NCBI GenBank assembly: GCA_905250025.1
Contig: CAJNOJ010000102.1
Coordinates: 62,001 to 126,000 of the forward strand
Source of the DNA: Adineta ricciae
Taxonomy: Eukaryota; Rotifera; Eurotatoria; Adinetida; Adinetidae
Reading direction: 5' to 3'
Length of the DNA stretch: 64,000 bases
Every line of letters starts with the position of its first letter. The stretch's first letter is position 1. The position numbers and the translations under genes are program-made. The notes below the pieces were generated by a model. The model saw only the letters and a program-made list of their open reading frames with translations, ran no database searches and was not told where the DNA came from. This document shows positions 20,985 through 30,938 of this stretch, one piece after another.

Positions 20985-22320
20985 TGTCCAGCTTAGATGC
21001 ATCCCCTCGAACTATGATTGACTGGATTGCGCGTGTTTGTATCCGAACTAGAGTGGTTTTTTTGAGTAAATAATATATCTTAAACAAGAAACATAAACTA
21101 CTTTTATGGAATGGGCGAGGATGACGCTGTAGGAAAGGCATTTACCCTCATATTCTCAATCAGTAGTGTGATATAGTGGAATTATCCACATATCTGAACA
21201 CTATGTATCATGGGCTTTATCCTATTCTGCTATGGTTTTGTCCAACACACGCATGTATATATAGCTATCGCTCTATGCATGTTATATATATATTCTTACA
21301 TCTATATCTCTCCTGTTCTCTCTATACTTATTGTGTTTCTTCCTTCTCTCTTCTTAATAAATAGACGTTTTCCTAAACTCATATTTATTAACGTTCACGA
21401 CGTGGCAAGTAGTATCAAAGCCTGATCGATTCATAACATACGTTCTTCCGAAAGATTTCATCGACCAGCCAGAACATTTTTCTTTGCTTAAATCAGATGA
21501 ACCAATGCAAGATATTCTGGACACGGGTTCGACCTTTTCTTGAACGGATTCGCACACGAGTGTATTCCAAAAAAATATTTTGAGAAATATTCTTCCTTAT
21601 TCATGAAAATTGCAAAAAACCTTCAAAAGCATGAAAAGTTTAGAAAATCGCGCACGGATTCGTTTTTTCACTTCTAGCTACCATTCCAACAATTATTCCA
21701 GATACAACTAGATGAGTTGTAACGATTCCAATTATTAAAAAATGTTCATCCGCCCTCACCCTCAACGGAGAAATTTGGAGCACATTGATATCTGTACGAT
21801 CTACAGCTTTTCAACACGTGACGCGTTCGACATAGATATTTATTAATCGCCAAGAGGTACCTCGCCAGTCTTAGATAATGACCATATAGAAATACAAGTG
21901 GCGTACCTGAAATGCGAGGCTGTTTGAAATATCCGTATCTCGATGAGAGATCTCATAAATAAGTAGCGATTAAACAAATGATGACACCAAGAAGAGTAGG
22001 AGTAAATAGTATGTTTTTGAATTAGTTATGTTTTGACTGTTCTTCGTGCCCATGCTTTTGCGGTCGCTGTCAATATAGCACATATGCTGGACAATTTTCT
22101 AGCAAATGATATGATTGCAAATCTGAGCGCGCTTTTATACGCATACAGAAGAACAAAGATCAACAAGAATTTCTGTTCTACCAAAGATTTTCTCATGGTT
22201 TTCGACTTTTCGAACACGTCCAAGCTTATTTGACACATATGTTACACGAGGCAATATTACAACATGTTCCTGATCAGCTGTTACTCTTTGTTATAGAATA
22301 TGTTATTTGATCGTTTATGC
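20985..22320. other. intergenic, no gene recognised
   Basis: Contains several 60-70 codon frames on both strands with no recognisable features, and TATATA-rich stretches near 21255-21310. Confidence 0.4.
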
Positions 22321-22381
22321 CATAAAAGGCAATAATGGACATCGTAATGGATCTTTTCTTCGAAATAAATGTGAAGGAATG

Positions 22382-22388
22382 AAAAAAA
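22382..22388 (-). terminator. RNA polymerase III terminator (T7) of tRNA-Lys copy 1
   Basis: A run of seven T on the minus strand, five nucleotides after the mature tRNA end. Confidence 0.75.
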
Positions 22389-22393
22389 GATCA

Positions 22394-22466
22394 CGCCCAA
22401 CGTGGGGCTCGAACCCACGACATTGAGATTAAGAGTCTCACGCTCTACCGACTGAGCTAGCCGGGC
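22394..22466 (-). tRNA. tRNA-Lys (anticodon CUU), copy 1
   Basis: The cloverleaf folds fully: acceptor GCCCGGC with GUUGGGC (two G-U pairs), D arm with A box TAGCTCAGTCGG, anticodon stem TGAGA/TCTCA with loop CTCTTAA and anticodon CTT at nucleotides 34-36, and T arm with B box GGTTCGAGCCC. The discriminator base is G. No intron; CCA is not encoded. Confidence 0.97.
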
Positions 22467-22563
22467 TTGTTGATTTTTAGAAAAACAATTTTCTTTGTTT
22501 ATATAAGAAAAAAAGTAATGGACATAATAATGGATCTTTTCTTCAAAATGAATGTGAAAGAAC

Positions 22564-22575
22564 AAAAAATAAAAA
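22564..22575 (-). terminator. RNA polymerase III terminator of tRNA-Lys copy 2
   Basis: On the minus strand, a T5 and a T6 run follow each other a few nucleotides after the tRNA end. Confidence 0.7.
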
Positions 22576-22578
22576 TAA

Positions 22579-22651
22579 CGCCCAACGTGGGGCTCGAACC
22601 CACGACATTGAGATTAAGAGTCTCACGCTCTACCGACTGAGCTAGCCGGGC
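22579..22651 (-). tRNA. tRNA-Lys (anticodon CUU), copy 2
   Basis: Identical in sequence to the gene at 22394-22466, with the same A and B boxes and anticodon CTT. It lies 185 bp from the first copy in the same orientation. Both should be functional. Confidence 0.97.
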
Positions 22652-23296
22652 TTGTTGATTTGAAGAAAAACTATTTTCTTAAACATATTCGATACGAAAA
22701 AACCGTTACAAAAGATGAAAATCTCACCGTTGTATCATCATCATCACTATCCTATGCCGATCGGATACGCGACATTACCTTTTTCTTATTGTGTTTTTCT
22801 CATTGTCTTTCTATCCCATTATTCGCTTGTTATGTCGCAGAATCCATTCTTCCTACAGTGTGCATATTCTCACCGTATCACGAAGGCTCTGATCTCATTC
22901 TTTTCCTTTTTTTCGTTACCTGGTTTGAACTTAGTCAGTCACTATCGTTGCTTCGAAAGTCGTATAAACATATTATAACTGGTTGCTTCAACTTCGCAAG
23001 ATATCTTACAAATAGTGATAAGCACGTCAAACATTGAATAGCCCGATAACTGACGATGTTCGTTAAGAATGAAAAATTTGTCATGTGTTTATAAATGAAT
23101 CGTTCGTCGAACAACAATGAACTTTGGTAAGGTCGTTTTCGGTAAAATGACTTTTATAAGCCATGAAAATCCTAGACAATTACACTTCACCTCCTCCTGC
23201 ATTGAATTCATCCATTATTTCTATCAATTCTATTGCCGAAGATGAATATTCACATAAACTTGCATCATATAAATAATCTCTACACAAAGTTATACA
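22652..23296. other. intergenic, no gene recognised
   Basis: A 125-codon plus-strand frame begins at the edge of the tRNA. It is Ser/Phe/Leu-rich with no recognisable features and is probably chance. Confidence 0.4.
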
Positions 23297-24235
23297 ATGA
23301 ATGACTCGATCTTATTATTTAATACTGCTCATATTATAATAATATTTCTCTTGATTCCACTGATGATCGTTCTTCGACGAAGTTCATTTTTCTTACCGAT
23401 TTTTCTTAGTTTTACAGCAGGTGGTTTCATGGCAAATATTTTTCTTCGACTACTACCCGACATTATAAATTCATCCGGACTAACAAGTCAACAACAACAT
23501 AATCGTGCTGGATGTTTTATTCTGATGGGAGTCTTTTTCTCATTTGGAACTGAAAAGTTCCTTCGTCACTCACAACGTACACTTCTTTTAAACGGCCATG
23601 ACGAACAAACAGATTTTATGACGTCCGCCAATACCTTAATATTTCTAGTTCTATTAATAGACGTTCTGCATAACTTTACAAATAATTTAAATACTCCGTT
23701 GATCTTTATGAATAAATCAATATTTGGTAAGTTCATTTGTCTATTTAGCGAACAATTACTTATGCGTTGTTTGTTCACTAAGACTTAACAGAAGCGACGA
23801 TCAAAATTAGCTTCGAAATTCTTCATGTGCTTTATGGTTATATTATCTTTCTTAATTATGGATGGACTCCAACTAAGGTACTGAACGAAACTGAACCATA
23901 TTCAAATGACGCGTTTAATTCTTTAGGCAATGCGCTATTTCTTATTAACAACAATGATTAGTTCAATTGTTTTCGCCTCGAGTGTTCAGTTTCAGTCATA
24001 CGCTAATGTACAGAACTGGTCAAATCAGATCTTATCACCAATTATTGCTGGAACATTGGTCTATATTTCTACAGTACATATCATTCCCAAGGTTATGAAG
24101 AACAATCAAGGAACGAAGACGACTTTGTTGAAAGCCGTAACATCAGTTATGAGTGTTTTAATCGTTCTTTCTTTGAAACAATACGAGAAAGTATTTTTTC
24201 GAGAACTATCTATGAATTCAATTTCCCGAGAATAA
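23297..24235 (+). CDS. ZIP-family (SLC39-like) membrane protein with altered metal site
   Basis: Three exons, 23297-23726, 23792-23877 and 23927-24235 (introns 65 and 49 bp), join to 274 aa. The ZIP pattern is clear: AGGFMANIFLRLLPD in the second helix, HNFTNN (125-130) where the family has HNFTDG, then FEILHVLYGY (151-160) where the family has HEIPHE-G-, followed by a Lys-Ala before the sixth helix. About seven to eight hydrophobic segments are present. ZIP proteins carry Zn2+, Fe2+ or Mn2+ into the cytosol. Here Asp of helix 4 is Asn, and the first His and last Glu of helix 5 are Phe and Val, while His125, Asn126, Glu152 and His155 remain. The binuclear centre is therefore reduced. It may be a modified transporter or a non-transporting relative. 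Confidence 0.82.
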
Positions 24236-25544
24236 AAGTAGTTGAGTCAATCTGTTCCACATTGTACAGAATCCAGGCAATTATATCAAATTCGAAACCT
24301 GTCGTTTCGATAGAGCTACGATGTAATCAGTTTTAGTAGGAACGATTGGTATGCTTGTCCGATCTGGAAAACTTCTTGTATAAAACGTGCAGAAGACGCT
24401 GGTACAAATCAGTTTGGAGCCAGATTGTTTGACTTGAAAGAAGAGAATGCAGCTGAGATCAATTCAAACGAGTAACTAGCGATTTTAATGAGTATTCTCA
24501 TCCCATACGTTTGATACATGTCAATTCAAATACAATCCAAGTATGTGTTTGTGAATATAATTCAGAACTTTTAATGCTCTCCGTACCACCCGTGACTAAT
24601 AGTGATGACTATGTTTCAATCGTCTCACATGCGTAATTTTGGCGCGCAAAGTGAAAAGGAATTTGCACAAATGTTTCGACATCTTACGAATGGCTACACA
24701 TGAGACGAGATTCAATTGAAACCCGTAAGAAATATGCTCAAATCTTGTTCGTTACTGGTTAACAATGCTAAGTAGTTAGTTGTTGTATTATGACGCCTGT
24801 TGATCAGACCTAGAAAGTGCATTGTTTGAGAGTACACGCTTAATATCGTCTTCGGCTCAAAACTTCATGCTCTTTCCGAAGTAGCTTCTCGTACTCGATT
24901 TTTATTATAAATTACAACTTGGCCACTGATCCGTTCGAGTGAAGTAGACGAACTATTATCAGTACGTTCACCAACGAAAAGCCATTCTTCAAAGAGTAGC
25001 ATCACGTGCAATTAGTTGCTATTTGAATGTTCATTTTTAATCAAAAAATGAAGAAATTATGAGCTTCATTCAACGTCTCTCCTGTATCTGTGAAAAGAAC
25101 GACGTCATACGATATACTTATAAGAATAAACAAAAGTAGGTCACGTTTCTATCTCGTACACGTAGAACGCAACGCAACTGACCACCACCAAAGTGAAATA
25201 ATGTTGCTATCTATGATTCATGGTACTATTGTCTTCTTAGAGCGACATCTATATCTCTGGGGAAAACCGCATACTTATTATCTTGTTCTACATTAAAAGA
25301 ATATAACCGATTTTCATAGTTTAAATGAGTTTTTTTAAAGTAATAATTCATATTTTAAAATAAGAGAGGTCACTTTAGAGGCCTATAATTGGTTGTATAA
25401 GGACAAAATCCAAGATGAATATTCATTTCTCTATTGCTTGCTCGTCCTTTATTTGTTGATAAATCGCTCCATTCATTCTTTCTTCTGTCTTCGTGTGACC
25501 AGTGGTCGACTTCTCCCTCGAATCGTTCTTCAACAAACATTCAA
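24236..25544. other. intergenic, no gene recognised
   Basis: Only short frames. An imperfect inverted match (GTTTCAAT...CGTCTCACATG and its complement) lies around 24615-24725. The 3' end holds the promoter and 5' UTR of NF-YB. Confidence 0.4.
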
Positions 25545-26609
25545 ATGGATTCAGACAACGATTCTGGCAATTCCAATGATGGTCCAATTCACCGTCGTCG
25601 TACTCAAGGTACACGTCCCCCACCATCAAGCCATCAAAACAATTCTATGCATCGAATATCAGCTGGTTCAACAAATGTTGATCGAACTTATCATCCTACA
25701 AAAGAGGATGCACCTTATTCGGATGATGATGAACTTGATGAAGATGAAGATGACGACGATGACGATCATCAACGTCGTCATCATCAACAGTCAAGTTACC
25801 GTGGACGTGGCAGGCCATCGCAACAACAACATCTATTGGATAGCTCATATGATGATGGGAATGATCAACATGATTTACCAAGATATACAGGACCATTACG
25901 TGAACAAGACAGATTTTTACCGATTGCCAATGTGGCAAAAATCATGAAGAAAGGTGTGCCTGAAAAAGGTAAAATTGCCAAAGATGCTAAAGAAACAATT
26001 CAAGAGTAAGTTACAGTTTACATGCCACTGTAAAACTTTGTTGAATATTTCTCTCGTTTGATCAACAGATGTGTTTCGGAATTCATTTCATTTGTTACCA
26101 GTGAAGCATCAGATAGATGTCTTCAAGAAAAACGTAAAACCATCAATGGTGAAGATATTATTTTGGCTATGTTAACACTCGGCTTCGACTCTTATGTTGA
26201 ACCACTACGAACATTTTTAACTAAAGTACGTGATGCATCGAAGTACGATCGCACAATGACGATGGGTGGTGAGTTAAGTGATGATTTACGTATACAAGTC
26301 GCTCAATCACAAGTTAATCAAACATCTGGACCCATGGCACAAGCACAAGTTGCAACAACAGTTCAAGTTCAACCACAAGCCACAGCAGCTGCAGTTCCAT
26401 TAACTGGCCAAGCAATCGCTGCCAAACCAGCTGGTGCAACAGCCAATCCCAATGGTCTTGAGCCATATGGACATTCGGTAAGATCAAAAAAATCGCTTAA
26501 CTTCTTGAACTGTCATTTCTCAATTAAGGTGAGGGTGGTAACTTGTATTCGAAATGATCAACCGGGTGAAAATCCTAACTATGTGTATACGATTCAACCG
26601 TATCAATAA
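25545..26609 (+). CDS. NFYB: NF-YB, histone-fold subunit of CCAAT-binding factor
   Basis: Three exons, 25545-26005, 26069-26477 and 26529-26609 (introns 63 and 51 bp), give 316 aa. The last intron is a multiple of three without a stop, so its removal is inferred from splice sites. The histone fold begins at [12 protein letters not shown] (about 119) and includes [39 protein letters not shown] and [10 protein letters not shown], all diagnostic of NF-YB. NF-YB pairs with NF-YC and then NF-YA to bind CCAAT boxes in promoters in the nucleus. The N-terminal 118 residues are unusually polar, with a long acidic Asp/Glu run and His/Gln runs. The C-terminal part is Gln/Ala-rich, like an activation domain. 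The Sgf11 gene follows 232 bp downstream on the same strand. Confidence 0.95.
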
Positions 26610-26799
26610 ATACTTTAGCAGAACTGAAAATTCAAAACAAGAAACAACTTGTACATTGTTTTTTTTTTCGTGTCTCTTTGTTTGTACATTGTTTGTCAAC
26701 CATTTATCATCAGTGTATTTTGTGTATGTGTGTGTGTATGTCTCTTTCTTTCTCTCACACTCTCTATTTTGCAAGAAAAAAATCTTTACTAATGGGTAA

Positions 26800-26815
26800 T
26801 TCTTTCTTCTTACAG
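26800..26815 (+). promoter_or_regulatory. 3' splice acceptor just upstream of the Sgf11 start codon
   Basis: A pyrimidine tract (TTCTTTCTTCTTACAG) ends 26 nt before the ATG at 26842, inside the 232 bp gap after NF-YB. It could close a 5' UTR intron or accept a spliced leader. Confidence 0.5.
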
Positions 26816-26841
26816 ATCAAAATTCATCTTGTTTGAATTCG

Positions 26842-27896
26842 ATGGACGAGTCGTCTGTAATCATTCAAACAATAATCGATAATGAATTGGATGATCTTAT
26901 ACTTGATTTAGTTTACGAACTTCATTCGTCATTGAAAGGCATTCCTGATAGTCAACTTGAAATAAATAATAATGGTACTAAAAGCAAAACTTTTCTCATG
27001 CCATTCGCACAAACACAGCCAACAGCTATCGAAAAACAGACATGTCTTTGTCCGCACTGTGGTCAATCAAATATCATTGCTATACGATTCGCTTATCATT
27101 TAGCAAAATGTCTCGGTGAGAGAAAGAACGAAAACGAGTGTTTTCACACTAGATTCTTTTGTCGTTTTGAAATTCGATTAATTGAAGTGTAACTTTTGTT
27201 TTTCATTTTCAAAGGTGTTGGCCGAAGATCATCTCGACAAGCAAAACATCGAATTGTTGACCAAGTAACAACGATCAGTGGTTTATCAGATGACAGTCGA
27301 TCAAACGGAGATGAATATCAGAATGGAGAAGTTGTGAACTATCATCCTCAAGAAGACGGAGGATCATGTACAGGTAGAATAATCGTGAAAATGATAGACA
27401 TTCGAAGATGAATGTCGATTGTTTAGATTCCACATCAAGTTCAAGTAACAACCATCGACGGATGGTAATCGAAGATCAGGAATATACCGGAGATTTTGAC
27501 AATGACGACGAAGACGAAGATGACTGGAAACCCAAAAAGAAAAAACGACGAAATCCTCCAATAAATTCCAATAAAAAGAAAAAGAAAAAAGACGATCTAA
27601 TTGTTCTATCCGAGTCCATACCGGAACTTGATTTTGATAACTGTATCATTCCTCTCGATAAGCTTTGGTAAGAGTGATCTTTATCATTTCGCATTATCTT
27701 CATCTTCGGTATTCCTAGTCCACGAACTCGACATGTTGTGATACCTCTTGTCCCCCCGAACCCGTCATCAAATGGTGAAACTATTTTTTTCGAAAGTGCT
27801 CCACTCAATCTTCCACGTTCACCGCTCAATCTAGTCGAAGATGAACAATCATCAGCAACATCTATAATTCTATTTCAAGAAGATAGTAAACGCTAG
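26842..27896 (+). CDS. ATXN7L3: Sgf11 / ATXN7L3 homologue, SAGA deubiquitinase module subunit
   Basis: Four exons, 26842-27115, 27215-27373, 27427-27667 and 27719-27896 (introns 99, 53 and 51 bp), join in frame to 283 aa. An N-terminal helix (IIDNELDDLILDLVYELH) matches the Sgf11 helix that packs in the module. The zinc finger reads CPHCGQ...RFAYHLAKCLG, followed by GRRSSRQA, the arginine-rich nucleosome-contacting end of Sgf11. Acidic and Lys/Arg-rich stretches follow (DDEDEDDW; KKKKRR). Sgf11/ATXN7L3 activates the Ubp8/USP22 enzyme that removes ubiquitin from histone H2B. I see no SCA7 domain, which the vertebrate protein has. The start at 26842 is the first ATG; an in-frame TTG precedes it. 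Confidence 0.88.
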
Positions 27897-28641
27897 CTCA
27901 TTTCTTTCTTTCTTTCTTTCATTTTTTGTTCTTATTGTTGTTTTAAATCTCTTTCTTTTGTGTGTTCAGTCAATTTTCTTCTACTCCTTTTGTCGGATGA
28001 ATTTCAAACGTAACGAGAATTTTCATGAAAAATCTTTTTCAATTGGATCTTTCTTATAGTCGACTGTTATCATTGACAATCTTCTTTCTTCTTTTATTTT
28101 GTACAACAATATAGTATATGATGCTATTATATTCAGCTAATAATTGAATTTTGTTAATATAACACTTCAATATGCAGGAAAATCACCATAGCTGAATCTT
28201 TGCCAAAACGCTCGATGATTTCGAAGTGGCTATAGGCGAATGCTTAGGTTTTGAATGAAGATTGTAGGGCAACTAAATATGAGATAGAGGAAAAAACAGC
28301 ATCTTTCATATACTGGTTTTTGTCCTACGTTTAAATAATTGAGAAGTGTATGTTTGTTTACCGCTTGATGCTAAGGAAAACATCACGGTTGTTTCAACAG
28401 CTGTGACGAGCCTTCGTGACATTTTGAAGGAGAATACTATATTTCTTTTCTATGATCTTCGAAGACAAAATGCAACAAAGTCAAACATTTCTCTATTTTT
28501 TTAGAGCGTAAACATAAAAGAAAGCTAATTTGCTCGTTTTTCCTCGGTTATTTTGAAGTATAGATTGAAACACAATATCATTTGAGAAATTCCACTCATT
28601 TCTAGAAACACTCGCTTCTGAGGAAAGTAGCTACTGCGGAA
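27897..28641. other. intergenic, with a (TTTC)n microsatellite
   Basis: A TTTC repeat of five to six units lies near 27900-27920 in the Sgf11 3' flank. The rest is the upstream region of the first YHYH-domain gene; no other feature is seen. Confidence 0.45.
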
Positions 28642-29772
28642 ATGTTAACTTTAATTTATGCTGTTCTCTTCTTGAGCTTTGTTGCAACTGCATCGGCAGT
28701 AGCAAACAATTCCTATGACAACTGTCTTCAGCTAACTGCCAAATTCGCTCGAACACTTACAAACGGACCGGTTGCTGATATTCGAATGACAACAGGTGTC
28801 AATGTTACATGCTCACAACTCAGCAACATCTCGTGTCCTGGTCAAATGGTCAATGGAGTTTGTACCTATCAACAAAAACTGGCTCTCACCTGTATCAATG
28901 GCTCAACAGTTCGTATTCGGGTTCAGTCTAATGGTTTGCCAAGACGATGCTCTTTGGTACCGCTAACAGTGCGAATCGTCGAACTGAACATTGACTTCGA
29001 AGTAAACTTCAATCCTGACGTGAGTGTTAATTCACCCGTTCAATCACCGACTAGTGTTGGAGACGTTAGCAAGTTGTTGTGTAACATTACAAATCACGCG
29101 AGCGTTCCAGCAACATCCAAATTTGTTAAAAACACGACTATGGCAGCAATGGATGTGATCGCAGGTGTTGCCGTTGATGGTGTAAGTATTTTCAATGTGA
29201 ATAGTGCCAATCTGGTCGATCCGTTTTTCCCCAATCCAACAAGTTACGCAGCAGAAGGCGCTGATCAATGCTTATCACATCCAGGTGGAGGCGGTGAGCT
29301 ACATTATCATGTTGCTAGTGGATGTATGGTGAATCCACCGTCGGGTAATTTAACAGGCTGTGGGCCAGACATTGGATGCTTGAATAATGTAGCAAACTAC
29401 TCGGTTCAGATGTTTTCCTCTAATCAAACGTTGACAGTGATTGGTATTGCGAAAGATGGCCACATCATTTATGGTCCATATTTATCGAGTGGGGTTCGAG
29501 TGACATCAGGCTTTGATGTGTGTAACGGTATGTTCCATGATTCTGTTGGTAACTATGGATATTTTGCAACGAGCACATATCCATACGTGACTGGTTGTTT
29601 TGGACCGGGAAACTACCCGAAGGCGATGCCAAATTGCACAACAAATCCAGCGACTGCTTACACAAAATCGACCTATGCAGCTTCGTTTACAACATCAAGT
29701 GGCGATATGAATTATCTTTCTTCGGTAATGGTGGGTTTCTTGGTATTTTTTATGATGGTTATTATTTACTGA
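28642..29772 (+). CDS. secreted YHYH-domain protein, paralogue 1
   Basis: A single exon, 376 aa. A signal peptide ends near ATASA (about residue 19). The middle carries the YHYH-type domain: an HPGGGGELHYHVASGC segment, IGIAKDGHIIYGPYL, FDVCNGMFHD and YPYVTGCFGPG. The first His motif reads LHYH instead of YHYH, and the second reads YGYF, so some His of the usual pattern are missing. Many N-glycosylation sites (NxS/T) and paired Cys fit an extracellular protein. The C-terminus ends in a hydrophobic helix (VMVGFLVFFMMVIIY) after Ser/Gly, compatible with a GPI signal or a single membrane anchor. Its tandem paralogue is at 30939. The biochemical role of YHYH domains is not settled; metal binding is only a guess. 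Confidence 0.85.
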   Translation: MLTLIYAVLFLSFVATASAVANNSYDNCLQLTAKFARTLTNGPVADIRMTTGVNVTCSQLSNISCPGQMVNGVCTYQQKLALTCINGSTVRIRVQSNGLPRRCSLVPLTVRIVELNIDFEVNFNPDVSVNSPVQSPTSVGDVSKLLCNITNHASVPATSKFVKNTTMAAMDVIAGVAVDGVSIFNVNSANLVDPFFPNPTSYAAEGADQCLSHPGGGGELHYHVASGCMVNPPSGNLTGCGPDIGCLNNVANYSVQMFSSNQTLTVIGIAKDGHIIYGPYLSSGVRVTSGFDVCNGMFHDSVGNYGYFATSTYPYVTGCFGPGNYPKAMPNCTTNPATAYTKSTYAASFTTSSGDMNYLSSVMVGFLVFFMMVIIY

Positions 29773-30938
29773 AGAAAACCTGAGGGCAATTAACCATATA
29801 TACGTTGATCATTATTGCTTTTTGTTTGTTTCTGGTTCAGCTGCTTTTGTGGTGATTCTCGTTTTTGAATATTGACTAAATAAATGTATAAAAATGAAAC
29901 GATCAAATGAGAGAACAAAACCATAGCATATTGGTGACGCACACTGCTCACTATAATTGATACAAAAAAGTGACGTGGAAACGCGTACTGCAGATGACAT
30001 ATTATGAAATAGTAATCATTTTAAAGTATGGTTTTTAATACATCGAATATATTAGAAATAGTGTTGACTTTTGAAAAGCAAACATGGCGAAAGCAAAACC
30101 TCTACAAAAAAATGCGATGGAAGTTTGTTAGTATTGATTAATCTTTTCGTGATGCAATGGACTTTCCCTAGCAAATCAATTTGTACTGTCCATCTCGTGG
30201 CGTATTTGTTATTATTTACACTGTACACAATAGTTTTTGTCATCGTTGCTCTGGGGACCAAGATTTATCTGGATGAAATGAGGAAAGTTTGTATCAAGCG
30301 ACTAAAAATAAACTTCGAACTCCTGGTTCTACGTAAACTTTTCACTCCGTTATCGAGATTAAAATTTCATTATCCACGGTGTTATAAGAGAAAAAACAAT
30401 ATAAATGCCAATGCCGACAAAAACTGAGCGTTAACGATGGCAAACAAAACATTTCAAGATATGTTTTCAATATCGTGAGTAGCAAATAAGTACAAACATA
30501 TTAGTCTTGGCAATACTAATGTTCGCTTGAAAACTGTAAGATGATGAAGTGTATAATGGAGAAAAACTCTTTTCAAGATCTTCTTATCAGTTGATTGACG
30601 TTATTCAAAATTGAATACTTGATCGTCTTGCATATCTTACCAAAACATCACTGTTGCTTTGATACTGCGACAAACATCTGTAGTATCTAGTAGGAGGGAA
30701 AAAGCCACTTTTTCTTTTTTTTCGACATTCTATTATATCATGCAACAAAGTGGCAGAGTCTAGGCCACTGAAAGAAATTTGAAAAAATGTGAAAAACAAA
30801 AAAAGATCTTTTTTTCATGCGCTAGATATTTTTTCCGACAGTTTTTCAGAGGCGTTGTAAAAATTATATAAGATAGAAATTTATTCATCCGCTGTCATTC
30901 GCAGAATAACACTTCTGAACAAAGTGACAATTTTTAGA
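29773..30938. other. spacer between the two YHYH paralogues, no gene recognised
   Basis: The paralogues' similarity stops near their start codons, apart from a weak match of about 25 nt before the ATG. A plus-strand frame at 30071-30427 opens with TTG and has one hydrophobic segment; I do not call it. Confidence 0.45.

Larger units (their letters stand above)
22321..22651 (-). repeat. tandem duplication of a tRNA-Lys unit, 185 bp spacing
   Basis: Two units, 22321-22466 and about 22502-22651. Each contains the same 73 nt tRNA plus a similar 3' flank with the shared block TAATGGATCTTTTCTTC and a following GAATGTGAA-like sequence. The tRNA parts are identical while the flanks differ. Confidence 0.85.

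Noticed and set aside
22660-23037. 125-codon plus-strand frame beside the tRNA genes
   Set aside because: No domain features, begins at the tRNA flank, and biased composition.
24600-24730. Imperfect inverted repeat around GTTTCAATCGTCTCACATG
   Set aside because: Short and poorly matched, with no element boundaries; too weak to call.
27897-27925. TTTC microsatellite as a possible regulatory polypyrimidine site
   Set aside because: Simple repeats of this kind occur throughout the window; nothing links it to a splice site or gene.
30071-30427. 118-codon plus-strand frame between the YHYH genes
   Set aside because: Opens with TTG; the only internal Met codons leave short pieces; a single hydrophobic stretch is not enough.
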